From NCBI GenBank assembly GCA_964607135.1, contig CAZSIV010000021.1, positions 1-41,102 of the forward strand: a stretch of DNA of 41,102 bases. The letters run 5' to 3'. The position numbers and the translations under genes are program-made. The notes beneath the pieces are model-generated. The model saw only the letters and a list, made by a program, of their open reading frames with translations, was not told where the DNA came from and made no database searches. The first letter of the stretch is position 1. Every line of letters starts with the position of its first letter. Shown here piece after piece: positions 32,738-40,844 of this stretch. The stretch is from Metaruminococcus_A sp964607135 (lineage in GTDB: Bacteria > Bacillota > Clostridia > Oscillospirales > Ruminococcaceae).

Positions 32738-33346
32738 ATGGAGTTTTTGAAATGCAGTCTGGAGTGGACGAGAAAGCCAAAGCAAGCAGTGATCGGCGAA
32801 GATAAAGTCGAAATTTTTACAGAAAAGGGAACGGATTTATGGGCGCGTACCTATTACGGCTTCCAAAATGACAGCGCCCCTGTATTACAGACCCAAACAA
32901 ATGATCAGTATTTTTCGTTCATCGTAAAAACAGAGTTCGAAAGCAGATGCCGTTTTGATCAGTGTGGGGTGGCGATGTACCTGGACAGCGACAACTGGTT
33001 TAAGGCATCCATTGAATACGAGGATGAAAAAGTGCAGCGATTGGGCAGCGTTGTCACGAATCACGGATATTCCGACTGGGCGACTACCGACATCTCCTCG
33101 GATATCAAAAGTATGTGGTACCGTTTTTCGCGCAGGAACAGCGACTATTGCATCGAATGCAGCGAAGACGGCGTCCACTATAGGCAGATGAGAATCTTTC
33201 ACATGTGGGAAGGCGCAGAAAAGATTACATATGGAATTTACGCTTGCAGCCCGACCGAGGGTTCCTATAAAGCGGTATTTTCCAATATGCAGGTTACGGA
33301 ATGCCAGTGGGCGTCAGATTCGGAATGGCGTGTTGAAAAAGCGTGA
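32738..33346 (+). CDS. DUF1349-domain protein
   Basis: A 202-residue protein of the DUF1349 beta-sandwich family (concanavalin-like fold, related to yeast regulation proteins and glycan-binding modules). Visible: DLWARTYYGF (~31-40), CGVAMYLDSDNWFKASIEYED (~74-94), SDIKSMWYRFSRRNSDYCIECSEDG and GIYACSPTEGSYKAVFSNMQV at the end. No signal peptide is seen, so it is cytosolic. AAGGAGG precedes the ATG; it forms a two-gene unit with the kinase-like gene. Confidence 0.88.
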   Translation: MEFLKCSLEWTRKPKQAVIGEDKVEIFTEKGTDLWARTYYGFQNDSAPVLQTQTNDQYFSFIVKTEFESRCRFDQCGVAMYLDSDNWFKASIEYEDEKVQRLGSVVTNHGYSDWATTDISSDIKSMWYRFSRRNSDYCIECSEDGVHYRQMRIFHMWEGAEKITYGIYACSPTEGSYKAVFSNMQVTECQWASDSEWRVEKA

Positions 33347-33365
33347 CAGGACGTTGTATGGGAAA

Positions 33366-33397
33366 GAACCCCGCCGGTCAAAAGACCGGCGGGGTTC
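33366..33397 (+). terminator. Terminator after the DUF1349 gene
   Basis: A perfect 14-bp stem GAACCCCGCCGGTC/GACCGGCGGGGTTC with loop AAAA, then TTCTTC. It can also work for the convergent nadA gene. Confidence 0.82.
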
Positions 33398-33498
33398 TTC
33401 ATCCCTTATAAAGCGTTACTCTTTTGTCATTCCTATTTATCCTGAATATTGGATTCACCATCAAAGGGTCGCACAAAACATCTCTGCCCGGAGCCTCG

Positions 33499-34407
33499 TC
33501 AGCCCAGCCGGATCATTTCGTCGATGGCGCGCTTTGCCTTTAAACGCAGCTCTTCATCCAGTGTGATCTCCCGCCCGCCGGTTCCGGCCAGCGCCTTTTT
33601 TACGTCGAGCAGGGTGGTAAGCCGCATGTCGGGGCAGATGAGCTCCTTGCTCAGGAGGGTGTAGCGCTGTTCGGGGCGCTCGAGGGAGAGATAGTCGCAG
33701 ATGCTCTTTTCTGTCCCGATGATACAAGGCTCGTCGTGTTCGAGCGCGTATTTGATAATCGCAGCGGTCGAACCGATTACATCGGCGTGGCGCAGGACCT
33801 CTTCCGGAAGCTCGGGATGCATCAAAACGGTCGCGTCCGGATACGCTTCAATCGCTTTCAGGCAGGCTTCTTCAGTGATCCGCCCATGGACTGGGCACAT
33901 CCCATCCCAAAGGGTGATATTTTTTTCGGGGAGCATCTTCTTTACATAACTCCCCAGATTTTTATCCGGAATAAAAAGGATGTCCTTCTGAGGAAGCTTT
34001 TTGACAATTTCCAGCGCGCTGGAGGATGTGACGCAGACGTCCGCCGCGGCTTTGAGCTCTGTGGATGTGTTGACATAGGCGACGACCGCATGGTCCGGGT
34101 GCTCTTTCCGGTATTCGAGAACCCGTTCGGGAGTAATCTGCTCCGCCATTGGGCAGGTCGCCTCTTCTTTTGCAAGGATGACCTTCTTCTCAGGGGAGAG
34201 GATTTTGACAGTGTCTGCCATAAAACCGACCCCGCACATGACGACCGTTTCCTCGGTGAGTTTGGCAGCCGCAACGCTCAGCGCAAAGGAGTCCCCCGTG
34301 ATGTCGGCAATTTCGAGAATTTCAGGGGCCTGATAGCTATGGGCGATAACAGCGGTTTTTTTCTCTTTTTTTATCGTCAGGATTTCTTTTTGCAGATCAG
34401 ATAACAT
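33499..34407 (-). CDS. nadA: Quinolinate synthase NadA
   Basis: A 302-residue NadA, the [4Fe-4S] enzyme condensing iminoaspartate with dihydroxyacetone phosphate to quinolinate in NAD synthesis. The three cluster cysteines are found at 58 (CGVGFMADTVK), 171 (CPVHGRI) and 258 (CPDM). The IAHSYQAPEIL and STSALEIV-type (SSSALEIV) phosphate-binding segments are also present. No nadB or nadC lies beside it in the window, unlike the usual nadABC cluster. It has its own promoter. Confidence 0.95.
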   Translation of the reverse strand: MLSDLQKEILTIKKEKKTAVIAHSYQAPEILEIADITGDSFALSVAAAKLTEETVVMCGVGFMADTVKILSPEKKVILAKEEATCPMAEQITPERVLEYRKEHPDHAVVAYVNTSTELKAAADVCVTSSSALEIVKKLPQKDILFIPDKNLGSYVKKMLPEKNITLWDGMCPVHGRITEEACLKAIEAYPDATVLMHPELPEEVLRHADVIGSTAAIIKYALEHDEPCIIGTEKSICDYLSLERPEQRYTLLSKELICPDMRLTTLLDVKKALAGTGGREITLDEELRLKAKRAIDEMIRLG

Positions 34408-34489
34408 AATAAGTCCCTTCTGTTTCGATGGTGTTGCAGACTATTCAATTCATTGATGATTTCCCGGAAAATCGCAGGAAAACAACCTC

Positions 34490-34517
34490 ATCATATCACG
34501 TTTTTGACGAAAGTCAA
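34490..34517 (-). promoter_or_regulatory. Promoter of nadA
   Basis: Minus strand TTGACT, 16 bases and TATGAT, 83 bases before the nadA start. No operator could be identified with confidence. Confidence 0.7.
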
Positions 34518-34560
34518 GCGGAGAGGAGCTCCTCTTTCATGCCGCAGAGGATTCGGCATC

Positions 34561-34590
34561 AAAAACGGCACAGCCTGGTTAAGCTGTACC
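34561..34590 (-). terminator. Terminator after typA
   Basis: On the minus strand GGTACAGC pairs with GCTGTGCC (one G-U), followed by GTTTTT. Confidence 0.78.
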
Positions 34591-34626
34591 GCAAAGTTCC
34601 TGCGCATTTTTTAGGAAAGACGTAGA

Positions 34627-36444
34627 TCAGCCTTTTGCCCGGGCCTTCATCCGAAGGCTGTTGTTGAGGATCCTTTTACGGAGGCGCAGGTTTTTGGGTG
34701 TGACTTCCAGAAGCTCATCCTCCGCCAAAAATTCCAGACAATCCTCCAAGCTCATTTTACGGGGCGGCACCAGGCGGAGCGCATCGTCACTGCCGGACGC
34801 ACGCGTATTGGTCAGCTGTTTTTTCTTGCAGACGTTGACCGCCAGGTCTTCCTGCTTCGGCGAGCAGCCGACGATCATCCCCTCATAGACCGGAACCCCC
34901 GCCCCGATGAAAAGGGTGCCGCGTTCCTGCGCATTGTAGAGACCGTAGGTGATCGAGTCGCCGGTCTCGAAGGAAATCAGGGAGCCGTTTGAGCGGCGGG
35001 TAATCTCGCCCTTATACGGCTGATATTCGTTAAAGACCGCGTTGAGGATGCCCTCCCCCCGGGTGTCGGTCAAAAATTCGCTCCGATAGCCGAAAAGCCC
35101 GCGCGAAGGGATGATATATTCGATCCGCATCCGGGAGCCGACAGGGGCCATCTGGAGCAGCTCGGCCTTCCGGCTGCCCATCTTCTCCATCACCGAGCCG
35201 ACGCATTCCTCCGGCACGTCGATCAGCAGCCGTTCGGTCGGCTCATAAGTCTTCCCGTCGATCTCTTTGAGGAGGACGCGCGGCGTGCTGACCGAGAACT
35301 CAAACCCTTCCCGGCGCATCGTTTCGATCAGGATGGACAGGTGCATTTCACCCCTGCCGCAGACCTTGAAGCTGTCGGTCGTATCGCCGTCTTCAACCCG
35401 GAGGGAAACATCCTTCAGCAGCTCTTTGTAAAGCCGGTCGCGGAGCTGGCGGGAGGTGACGAATTTTCCCTCTCTGCCGGCAAAGGGGCTGTCGTTGACC
35501 GAGAAGGTCATCTCTACCGTCGGCTCGCTGATCTTGACAAAGGGGAGCGGCTCCGGCGCGGCGGGGGAAGTGATGGTGTCGCCGATGGTGATATCGCTGA
35601 TCCCGGAGAAACAAACAATATCCCCTACTTTTGCCGATTCCACCGGGAGGCGGTTCAGACCGTCGATTTGATAGATGGCCTGAATGCGGCTTTTATAAGG
35701 CTCCTGGTCTTGGTGGTAATTGCAGACCATGACATCCTGATTTTGCTTCAGGACGCCCCGTTCGATCCGCCCGATGGCGATCCGTCCGACATAATCGTTG
35801 TAGTCGATGGAGGAAACCAGAAGCTGGAGTTCACCCTCGTCGTCGCCCTCCGGCGCCGGAATATAGTCGAGGATGGTTTCAAATAGAACCGAAAGGTCTT
35901 TTCCGGGTTCGTACTGGGAAAGGGAAGCAGTTCCGGCCCGGCCGGAACAGAAGATAATCGGGCTTTCCAGCTGCTCATCCGAAGCATCCAGATCGAGCAG
36001 CAGCTCCAAAACCTCGTCGCCGACCTCGTCCAGGCGCGCATCGGGCCGGTCGATTTTGTTGACGACGATGATGATCCGATGCCCCATCTCAAGCGCCTTC
36101 TGCAATACGAAGCGGGTTTGAGGCATACAGCCTTCCGCCGCGTCAACCAGCAGGATGACGCCATTTACCATTTTGAGAACGCGTTCCACTTCGCCGCCGA
36201 AATCGGCGTGTCCCGGGGTGTCGATGATATTGATCTTTACGCCTTTGTAATGCGCAGCCGTATTCTTTGCAAGGATGGTGATGCCGCGCTCCCGTTCCAG
36301 AGCGTTGTTGTCCATAACGCGCTCCTCTACCACCTGATTTTCCCGGTAAACGCCGCCCTGCTTTAAAAGCTCGTCCACTAAGGTGGTTTTACCATGGTCG
36401 ACGTGGGCGATGATCGCCACGTTTCTTAAATCTTCTCTGGTCAA
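34627..36444 (-). CDS. typA: Ribosome-associated GTPase TypA/BipA
   Basis: A 605-residue translational GTPase TypA (BipA), which binds the ribosome and assists 50S assembly under stress and cold. G-domain motifs: HVDHGKT (14-20), RGITI, DTPGHADF (~76-83), NKIDRPDA (~131). A beta-barrel, two EF-G-like domains and the BipA-specific C-terminal domain follow, with full length. The leader region upstream is unusual: nearly 500 bases with four hairpin repeat units and several minus-strand -10 boxes before the preceding terminator. Confidence 0.96.
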   Translation of the reverse strand: MTREDLRNVAIIAHVDHGKTTLVDELLKQGGVYRENQVVEERVMDNNALERERGITILAKNTAAHYKGVKINIIDTPGHADFGGEVERVLKMVNGVILLVDAAEGCMPQTRFVLQKALEMGHRIIIVVNKIDRPDARLDEVGDEVLELLLDLDASDEQLESPIIFCSGRAGTASLSQYEPGKDLSVLFETILDYIPAPEGDDEGELQLLVSSIDYNDYVGRIAIGRIERGVLKQNQDVMVCNYHQDQEPYKSRIQAIYQIDGLNRLPVESAKVGDIVCFSGISDITIGDTITSPAAPEPLPFVKISEPTVEMTFSVNDSPFAGREGKFVTSRQLRDRLYKELLKDVSLRVEDGDTTDSFKVCGRGEMHLSILIETMRREGFEFSVSTPRVLLKEIDGKTYEPTERLLIDVPEECVGSVMEKMGSRKAELLQMAPVGSRMRIEYIIPSRGLFGYRSEFLTDTRGEGILNAVFNEYQPYKGEITRRSNGSLISFETGDSITYGLYNAQERGTLFIGAGVPVYEGMIVGCSPKQEDLAVNVCKKKQLTNTRASGSDDALRLVPPRKMSLEDCLEFLAEDELLEVTPKNLRLRKRILNNSLRMKARAKG

Positions 36445-36505
36445 ATGAAAGTCTCCTTTGAATCAATCTTTTGCGTTCAATTATATTGCGAAGCCATAAG
36501 GCGGA

Positions 36506-36580
36506 GCAACAATGTTCTCTTAAGTCTCCGAAGGCTTGCACCGCAAGGCTTCGGCCTATGCCGTGAGGTTATTATACCAT
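36506..36580 (+). repeat. Modular hairpin repeat, unit B1
   Basis: Begins GCAACAATGTTCT, holds the palindrome CCGAAGGCTTGC-ACC-GCAAGGCTTCGG, and ends CCGTGAGGTTATTATACCA. It differs from B4 at three of 75 positions. The end, read on the minus strand, is the extended -10 TGGTATAAT. Confidence 0.9.
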
Positions 36581-36700
36581 GAAGGCAAAGCTGAAATGGT
36601 ATAATCGGCCATCAGGACGGAAGCGAGTAATGCGAGCGGATCGTCCCGGCCATGAGATGTATAATAGCCGCTTCGCGGATATTATTGCGAACGCATGTAA
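36581..36700 (+). repeat. Hairpin-rich spacer between repeat units
   Basis: ATGGTATAAT at 36596-36605 is the inverse of the B1 end, so the two pair. A hairpin with arms near GGCCATCAGGACG and CGTCCCGGCC follows, then ATGTATAATA with GCCGCTTCGCGG. A related ATGTATAATA block precedes unit C1 at 41000. Confidence 0.6.
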
Positions 36701-36766
36701 GCAACAAGGTTCTGGGGCACCCGTTCGAAATCTTCGATTTCGCCAACGGGTGAGGTTATTATACCA
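36701..36766 (+). repeat. Modular hairpin repeat, unit B2
   Basis: GCAACAAGGTTCT border, the CCCGTT/CGAAATC-TTC-GATTTCG/AACGGG palindrome shared with A2 and C1, and the border GTGAGGTTATTATACCA. It is nearly the reverse complement of A2 in sequence. Confidence 0.9.
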
Positions 36767-36799
36767 TCTCCGCAAGCGCGTTGTGCGAAGCGGGAATGA

Positions 36800-36860
36800 T
36801 ACAAGGTTCCCTCAGCCGTCGCAGGCTCTGCCTGCGCTTACGGCGTGGGGTTCTTATTGC
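36800..36860 (+). repeat. Modular hairpin repeat, unit B3
   Basis: Border ATACAAGGTTCCCTCAG, palindrome CCGT-GCAGGC-TCT-GCCTGC-ACGG, border GTGGGGTTCTTATTGC. The borders match unit A1, with a different core. Confidence 0.85.
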
Positions 36861-36865
36861 CGAAG

Positions 36866-36940
36866 GCAACAATGTTCTATTAAGTCTCCGAAGGCTTGCA
36901 CCGCAAGGCTTCGGCTTATGCCGTGAGGTTATTATACCAC
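36866..36940 (+). repeat. Modular hairpin repeat, unit B4
   Basis: Near-identical to B1 (72 of 75 positions). The right border forms part of a promoter on the minus strand. Confidence 0.9.
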
Positions 36941-36960
36941 AAAAAGGCACGAAGCTTCAA
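36931..36960 (-). promoter_or_regulatory. Candidate promoter carried by repeat B4 (typA)
   Basis: On the minus strand TTGAAG (36960-36955), 18 bases, TATAAT (36936-36931) with a TGG extended -10. The -10 is the repeat's own border; the -35 lies outside the repeat. The transcript would carry all four repeat units before typA. Confidence 0.45.
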
Positions 36961-36995
36961 CAGGATTCTTTTTTATCACTCTTCCGTGAAACTGC

Positions 36996-37029
36996 AAAAA
37001 TACCGCATGGCTGTAAAACCACGCGGTAT
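36996..37029 (-). terminator. Terminator of the anti-sigma-like gene
   Basis: ATACCGCATGG and CCACGCGGTAT (one mismatch) around an 8-base loop; TTTTT follows on the minus strand. Confidence 0.85.
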
Positions 37030-37074
37030 CCGGAAGGTCAATTCGGATAAAGGCTGTATATTTCCACATAAAAA

Positions 37075-37773
37075 TCAATCGACGCATTCGCCGTAAAGGA
37101 AGAGCATATAACCATAGTTGTTGTTCGCGGCGAAATTTTTCAGCTGCCCGTATTTGACATGGAGTGTGAAATAACAGTGGTTGTTGACTCCGTCGTTGTA
37201 GGTTTCAAAGGCAACGAGATAGCCGAGATTTTTAAGCCTCTCGATTTCGCTTTTTACCTCTGCACCGTTAGAATCCAACCGTTCTTTATCGTGAAAGAGT
37301 TCGACAGCGACCCGATATAAAACACTTTCGCCGTATTCCTTCATCGCACCCGACAGAGGAGTGGAACAGCTTACCGTCCCGTTGCCGGGTGCGGCGTAGC
37401 TGGACGCCTCGCCGCCGGGATAGGAGGAAATCATCGTTCCGATACGGCTGGGGTCGAAGCTGCTTCTGTCGTCCGGGTAGCCGATAAAAGGAGCGTGGCC
37501 TAAAACGGATTCGCCGGAGTCTTCCGGATATTGCGGGAGTCCCCCTAAGGCTGTGCTGCTGTTTTTATCATCTGCGGATTGTTCACCAGAAATGGCCGGC
37601 GTTTTCCGAACTTCCCCACCCCGCCAGCTTCCGAAGCCCAGGACGGCTGCAAGACAGAAACAACCCGCAGCTGAACCTGCTTTCAGCATCGCTTTTTTCT
37701 TTTTGCGGTTTTCAAGGGCTATTTCTTCACTGCGCTGAAATACGCTTTTTGCAACTTCTTTATAATCTTTCAT
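37075..37773 (-). CDS. Membrane-anchored sigma-factor partner (putative anti-sigma)
   Basis: A 232-residue protein: a short charged cytoplasmic N-terminus (1-29), one membrane span (~30-50) and an outer part with a Ser/Pro/Gly-rich linker (~60-150) and a compact C-terminal domain. The start at 37773 is supported by GGAGGGA; it lies inside the last codons of the ECF sigma gene, overlapping by 14 bases. Position and topology fit an anti-sigma or sigma-regulatory protein, but the N-terminus has no recognisable zinc anti-sigma motif. No known family was identified. Confidence 0.72.
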   Translation of the reverse strand: MKDYKEVAKSVFQRSEEIALENRKKKKAMLKAGSAAGCFCLAAVLGFGSWRGGEVRKTPAISGEQSADDKNSSTALGGLPQYPEDSGESVLGHAPFIGYPDDRSSFDPSRIGTMISSYPGGEASSYAAPGNGTVSCSTPLSGAMKEYGESVLYRVAVELFHDKERLDSNGAEVKSEIERLKNLGYLVAFETYNDGVNNHCYFTLHVKYGQLKNFAANNNYGYMLFLYGECVD

Positions 37774-38317
37774 AAACAAATCCCTCCTGATCAAGCTCTG
37801 ATTTAAGCGCTGCTTTGGCACGATAAAACAGGTTTTCAACCTGGCGCTTGCTTTTTTTCATGACGGCTGCGATCTCAGCGTTGCTGAACTCTTCAAAAAA
37901 AGACAGAAACAAAGCCTGGCGATACGTCGGCTTTAGCCTGCTCATTGCCCTATGAACGAAAATTTTTTGTTCTTCACGCAGGTAGTCCTGTTCTAGGCTT
38001 TCTTCGTCGTTCGTCCGGTTTTGCAATTCGCTGATCGATATCGGAATCACTTTGGCGTTGTGCCTCAAATAGTCGATCGCTGTATTTCTCCCGATGGTAT
38101 ATAACCAGGTCTTAAAGGAATATCTGCCCGAAAAGCCCGGCTTTTTTACCACAATTTTGACGAACGTCTCTTCCATCAGCTCCTCGGCTGTGTGGATGTT
38201 CTGCGTAAAGCTGTTCAGATACAGGATCAATCCGTCCTTGTAATCTCTTATGATCTCGATCATGCCATTTTCATCACCACCAAGGAAACGGTGGTAGCTG
38301 TTTGCACCGTTGTCCAT
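37760..38317 (-). CDS. ECF-type RNA polymerase sigma factor
   Basis: A 185-residue sigma-70 family factor of the extracytoplasmic-function group. Region 2 includes MIEIIRDYKDGLILYLNSF and FKTWLYTIGRNTAIDYLRH (~68-86), and region 4 has LSFFEEFSNAEIAAVMKKSKRQVENL (~144-169), the helix-turn-helix for -35 recognition. The start at 38317 has AAGGGGA upstream; an open frame further upstream lacks a ribosome site. Its 3' end overlaps the membrane-anchored partner, so both are made together. Target genes are unknown. Confidence 0.9.
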   Translation of the reverse strand: MDNGANSYHRFLGGDENGMIEIIRDYKDGLILYLNSFTQNIHTAEELMEETFVKIVVKKPGFSGRYSFKTWLYTIGRNTAIDYLRHNAKVIPISISELQNRTNDEESLEQDYLREEQKIFVHRAMSRLKPTYRQALFLSFFEEFSNAEIAAVMKKSKRQVENLFYRAKAALKSELDQEGFVYERL

Positions 38318-38428
38318 TTCATTCCCCTTTTCGAAAAGCGGTTTTGTTTCCCCTTTACCTATTAAACGGAAAAAGGGCTGGTTTCTCTCATTTGAAAATA
38401 TTTTTTCAGCTTCGTCGTATCGGTGCGG

Positions 38429-38462
38429 CGGATGAAGCTCCGAGTTGGGAACTCTCCATCCG
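38429..38462. other. Imperfect hairpin upstream of the sigma factor
   Basis: CGGATG/CATCCG outside, AGTT/AACT inside, about 15 imperfect base pairs, between the terminator of the upstream gene and the sigma gene leader. No T-run. Possibly regulatory. Confidence 0.4.
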
Positions 38463-38468
38463 TCCGAT

Positions 38469-38497
38469 AAAAAAATAAACCCCGCAAAGCGGAGTTT
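38469..38497 (-). terminator. Terminator of the TIGR02206 gene
   Basis: On the minus strand AAACTCCGC-TTT-GCGGGGTTT (one G-U), then ATTTTTTT. Confidence 0.9.
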
Positions 38498-38510
38498 ATA
38501 AAGCGATCGA

Positions 38511-39305
38511 TTACCTTTGATAAACGCGCACGGTCTGCGCCGCCGGTGCATCCCGCCTTCTGGCGGCGTAGTCCGAGAGGAAGATCGGCTCCTTTTTTTT
38601 GTCCTGAAGCAGCTTGGCGATTCCAAGGGCGAACAAAAGACAGACGCCGCCGCAGAGGATCAGCCAGAAGATCGGATAATCGAAAGAGCGGAGGAAGGGG
38701 TAGAGATTCAGCACAGTGTCCGGAAGCTTGCTCTGCATGATATAATTCGTGCCGAAGGTGAGGTTGACGCCATAGACGCTCCCGAATAAAACGACAGCCC
38801 AGCCGAACGCCCGCAGCGCATCCCGGGCGGTCACCCGGTATTCAAAGACGATTAAGGTGTAAAAGCTCATCAGCATCATCAAATGGTGGCTGATGGTAAA
38901 CTGGTAAAAGATAAAACGGTCGTAGCTCCCGGAAAGATTCGGCCAGAGCATGGCGGGAAGAGGACCTATGACGGTGAAAAAATAGATCACCCGGTACATG
39001 TTCCGGTTTTGCGTGACAAGGAGGAACATAAAAAGATAGCCGGTGATAAAGCAGAACTCCAGCGGCAGATGCTTTCTTACATCATAGTACCCCATCAGCG
39101 CGAGGCTCAGATAATAAACCGTCATATTGGTAAAAAGGATACCTGCAAAAACATACCGGAGGACATGATTGTACTTAAACCGTCTCAGCTGTTTGCGGAA
39201 GCAGTAGATCAGCAGGATTCCGGCGGCGACAGAGGAGAGCAAAGACAGATGAAGCGGGCCGAATACTGTAAAAGGAACCCCGGTGGTTTCGGAAAAAAAC
39301 GGCAT
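38511..39305 (-). CDS. TIGR02206/YwaF-family membrane protein
   Basis: A 264-residue integral membrane protein with about seven hydrophobic segments, matching the TIGR02206 (Bacillus YwaF) family: FGPLHLSLLSSVA at the start, LPLEFCFITGYL in the middle, HHLMMLMSFYTL and GVNLTFGTNYIMQSKLPDTVLN toward the end. Function is unknown. AAAGGAG supports the start at 39305. It stands 57 bases after malQ on the minus strand. Confidence 0.88.
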   Translation of the reverse strand: MPFFSETTGVPFTVFGPLHLSLLSSVAAGILLIYCFRKQLRRFKYNHVLRYVFAGILFTNMTVYYLSLALMGYYDVRKHLPLEFCFITGYLFMFLLVTQNRNMYRVIYFFTVIGPLPAMLWPNLSGSYDRFIFYQFTISHHLMMLMSFYTLIVFEYRVTARDALRAFGWAVVLFGSVYGVNLTFGTNYIMQSKLPDTVLNLYPFLRSFDYPIFWLILCGGVCLLFALGIAKLLQDKKKEPIFLSDYAARRRDAPAAQTVRVYQR

Positions 39306-39362
39306 AGCTGCACTCCTTTCGGCGCGATATTGACGACTTGGCCTAGCAAACGGTACGCAAGC

Positions 39363-40844
39363 TCAATCACGGAGCCTTCCGTACAGCGCTGTCATAGACC
39401 GGATTTTTTCGGCCAGCTCCGGGGTGAGCGCTCCGGGCTCCAGCCTCCATTCCCAGTTATTCTCGACGGTAGAGGGGGTGTTCATCCGGGCGGAAGCGTC
39501 CAAATTGAGAAAATCCTGCATTTGGGCAATCGCTGTGTCGGCGACGCTCGCCCAGGCGGCTTTGATAAACCCCCAATGATATCCTTCCTCCCGATTCAGG
39601 CGGAGATAGTCAACGCAGAATGCGGCGTCCTCCGGCGAAATCGAGTGAAACCAGCCGTCTATGGTGTCATTGTCATGGGTGCCGGTGTAAACCACGCAGT
39701 TCTGAATATGGTTGTGGGGGAGATAGGAGCTCTGCTCCTGCGCGTGAAAGGCGAATTGCAGCACCTTCATTCCGGGATATCCGGTTTGTTCCAGCAATTG
39801 GTGAACCGAATCGGTCAGAAACCCTAAATCCTCGGCGATGATCCGAACGTCTCCCAGCGTTTCCCGCATCACCCGGAAAAAATCCCAGCCCGGCCCGTCC
39901 ATCCACTGCCCGTTCTCGGCAGTTTCGTCGCCGTAGGGAATCGCGTAATACTGGTCGAAGCCGCGGAAGTGGTCGATCCGGATAATGTCAAACAACCGCT
40001 GCGCCGCTTTGATCCGCTCCATCCACCAGCGGTATCCTGTCTTCCGATGAAGCTCCCAGCGGTAGAGCGGATTCCCCCAAAGCTGCCCCGTCGCCGAAAA
40101 GGCATCCGGCGGGCAGCCGGAAACATCGGTCGGAACGCCGGCTTCATCGAGCTGGAACAGCTGCTGATTTGCCCAGACGTCGGCGCTGTCGAGCGCGACA
40201 TAGATCGGGATATCCCCGATGATTTCGATCCCCTTTGAAACGGCGTATTCTTTCAGGCGGCCCCATTGCTGATAAAACTCATACTGGATGAACTGCCAAA
40301 AATGAATTTCGTCCGCCAGAAGATTCCGATATTTCAAAAGGGTTTCGGGATCGCGCAGCTTCAAGCAGTCTTCCCATTCCATCCAGCATGTTTGGTCAAA
40401 GTTCGTCTTGAGCGCCATATAAAGGGCGTAGTCGTCGAGCCACCCGCCTTCCGACCGGACAAAGTCCAGAAAACCAGCCTTGTTTAAGTCAAACGCCGAA
40501 AAAGCGGTTTTCAGCACTGAAATCCGCTGGTCTTTCAGGTGTTCAAAATCGACTGCCTCATCGTCGGATCCCCATACCAGATTTTGATAATCCTGCGGCT
40601 TGAGCAGCCCATCTTCCTGCAACAGGTCTAAGTCGATCAAAAGCGGGTTGCCTGCAAAAGTGGAATAGGGCTGATAGGGCGAATTTCCGTAGCTGGTCGG
40701 CCCCACGGGGAGAATCTGCCAATAAGACTGCCCGGCCTTTTTTAAAAAGTCGATAAAACGATGGGCGTCTGTTCCGAGTGTCCCGATCCCGCAAGGGGAG
40801 GGAAGGGAAGAAATGTGAAGTAAAATACCGCTGGCACGTTTCAT
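39363..40844 (-). CDS. malQ: 4-alpha-glucanotransferase (amylomaltase)
   Basis: A 493-residue amylomaltase of glycoside hydrolase family 77, which transfers alpha-1,4-glucan segments between maltodextrins. Signatures: RASGILLHISSLPSPCGIGTLG at the start (split around residues 3-24), IRIDHFRG (~288-295, with the nucleophile aspartate), IIAEDLGFLT (acid/base glutamate, ~337) and THDNDT (~391). Length is normal. AGGAGG before the ATG supports the start. A hairpin-repeat locus lies upstream. No other glycogen or maltose gene is in view. Confidence 0.96.
   Translation of the reverse strand: MKRASGILLHISSLPSPCGIGTLGTDAHRFIDFLKKAGQSYWQILPVGPTSYGNSPYQPYSTFAGNPLLIDLDLLQEDGLLKPQDYQNLVWGSDDEAVDFEHLKDQRISVLKTAFSAFDLNKAGFLDFVRSEGGWLDDYALYMALKTNFDQTCWMEWEDCLKLRDPETLLKYRNLLADEIHFWQFIQYEFYQQWGRLKEYAVSKGIEIIGDIPIYVALDSADVWANQQLFQLDEAGVPTDVSGCPPDAFSATGQLWGNPLYRWELHRKTGYRWWMERIKAAQRLFDIIRIDHFRGFDQYYAIPYGDETAENGQWMDGPGWDFFRVMRETLGDVRIIAEDLGFLTDSVHQLLEQTGYPGMKVLQFAFHAQEQSSYLPHNHIQNCVVYTGTHDNDTIDGWFHSISPEDAAFCVDYLRLNREEGYHWGFIKAAWASVADTAIAQMQDFLNLDASARMNTPSTVENNWEWRLEPGALTPELAEKIRSMTALYGRLRD

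Larger units (their letters stand above)
36445..37074. other. Repeat-filled intergenic region upstream of typA
   Basis: No gene. Four modular hairpin repeat units (36506-36580, 36701-36766, 36800-36860, 36866-36940), a non-unit hairpin-rich stretch between the first and second, one candidate promoter (36931-36960) and the terminator of the anti-sigma-like gene (36996-37029). Confidence 0.8.

Noticed and set aside
36445..37074. CRISPR array
   Set aside because: Repeats are alike at the borders, but the inner parts are palindromes that recur at other loci, spacing is irregular and no cas genes are present.
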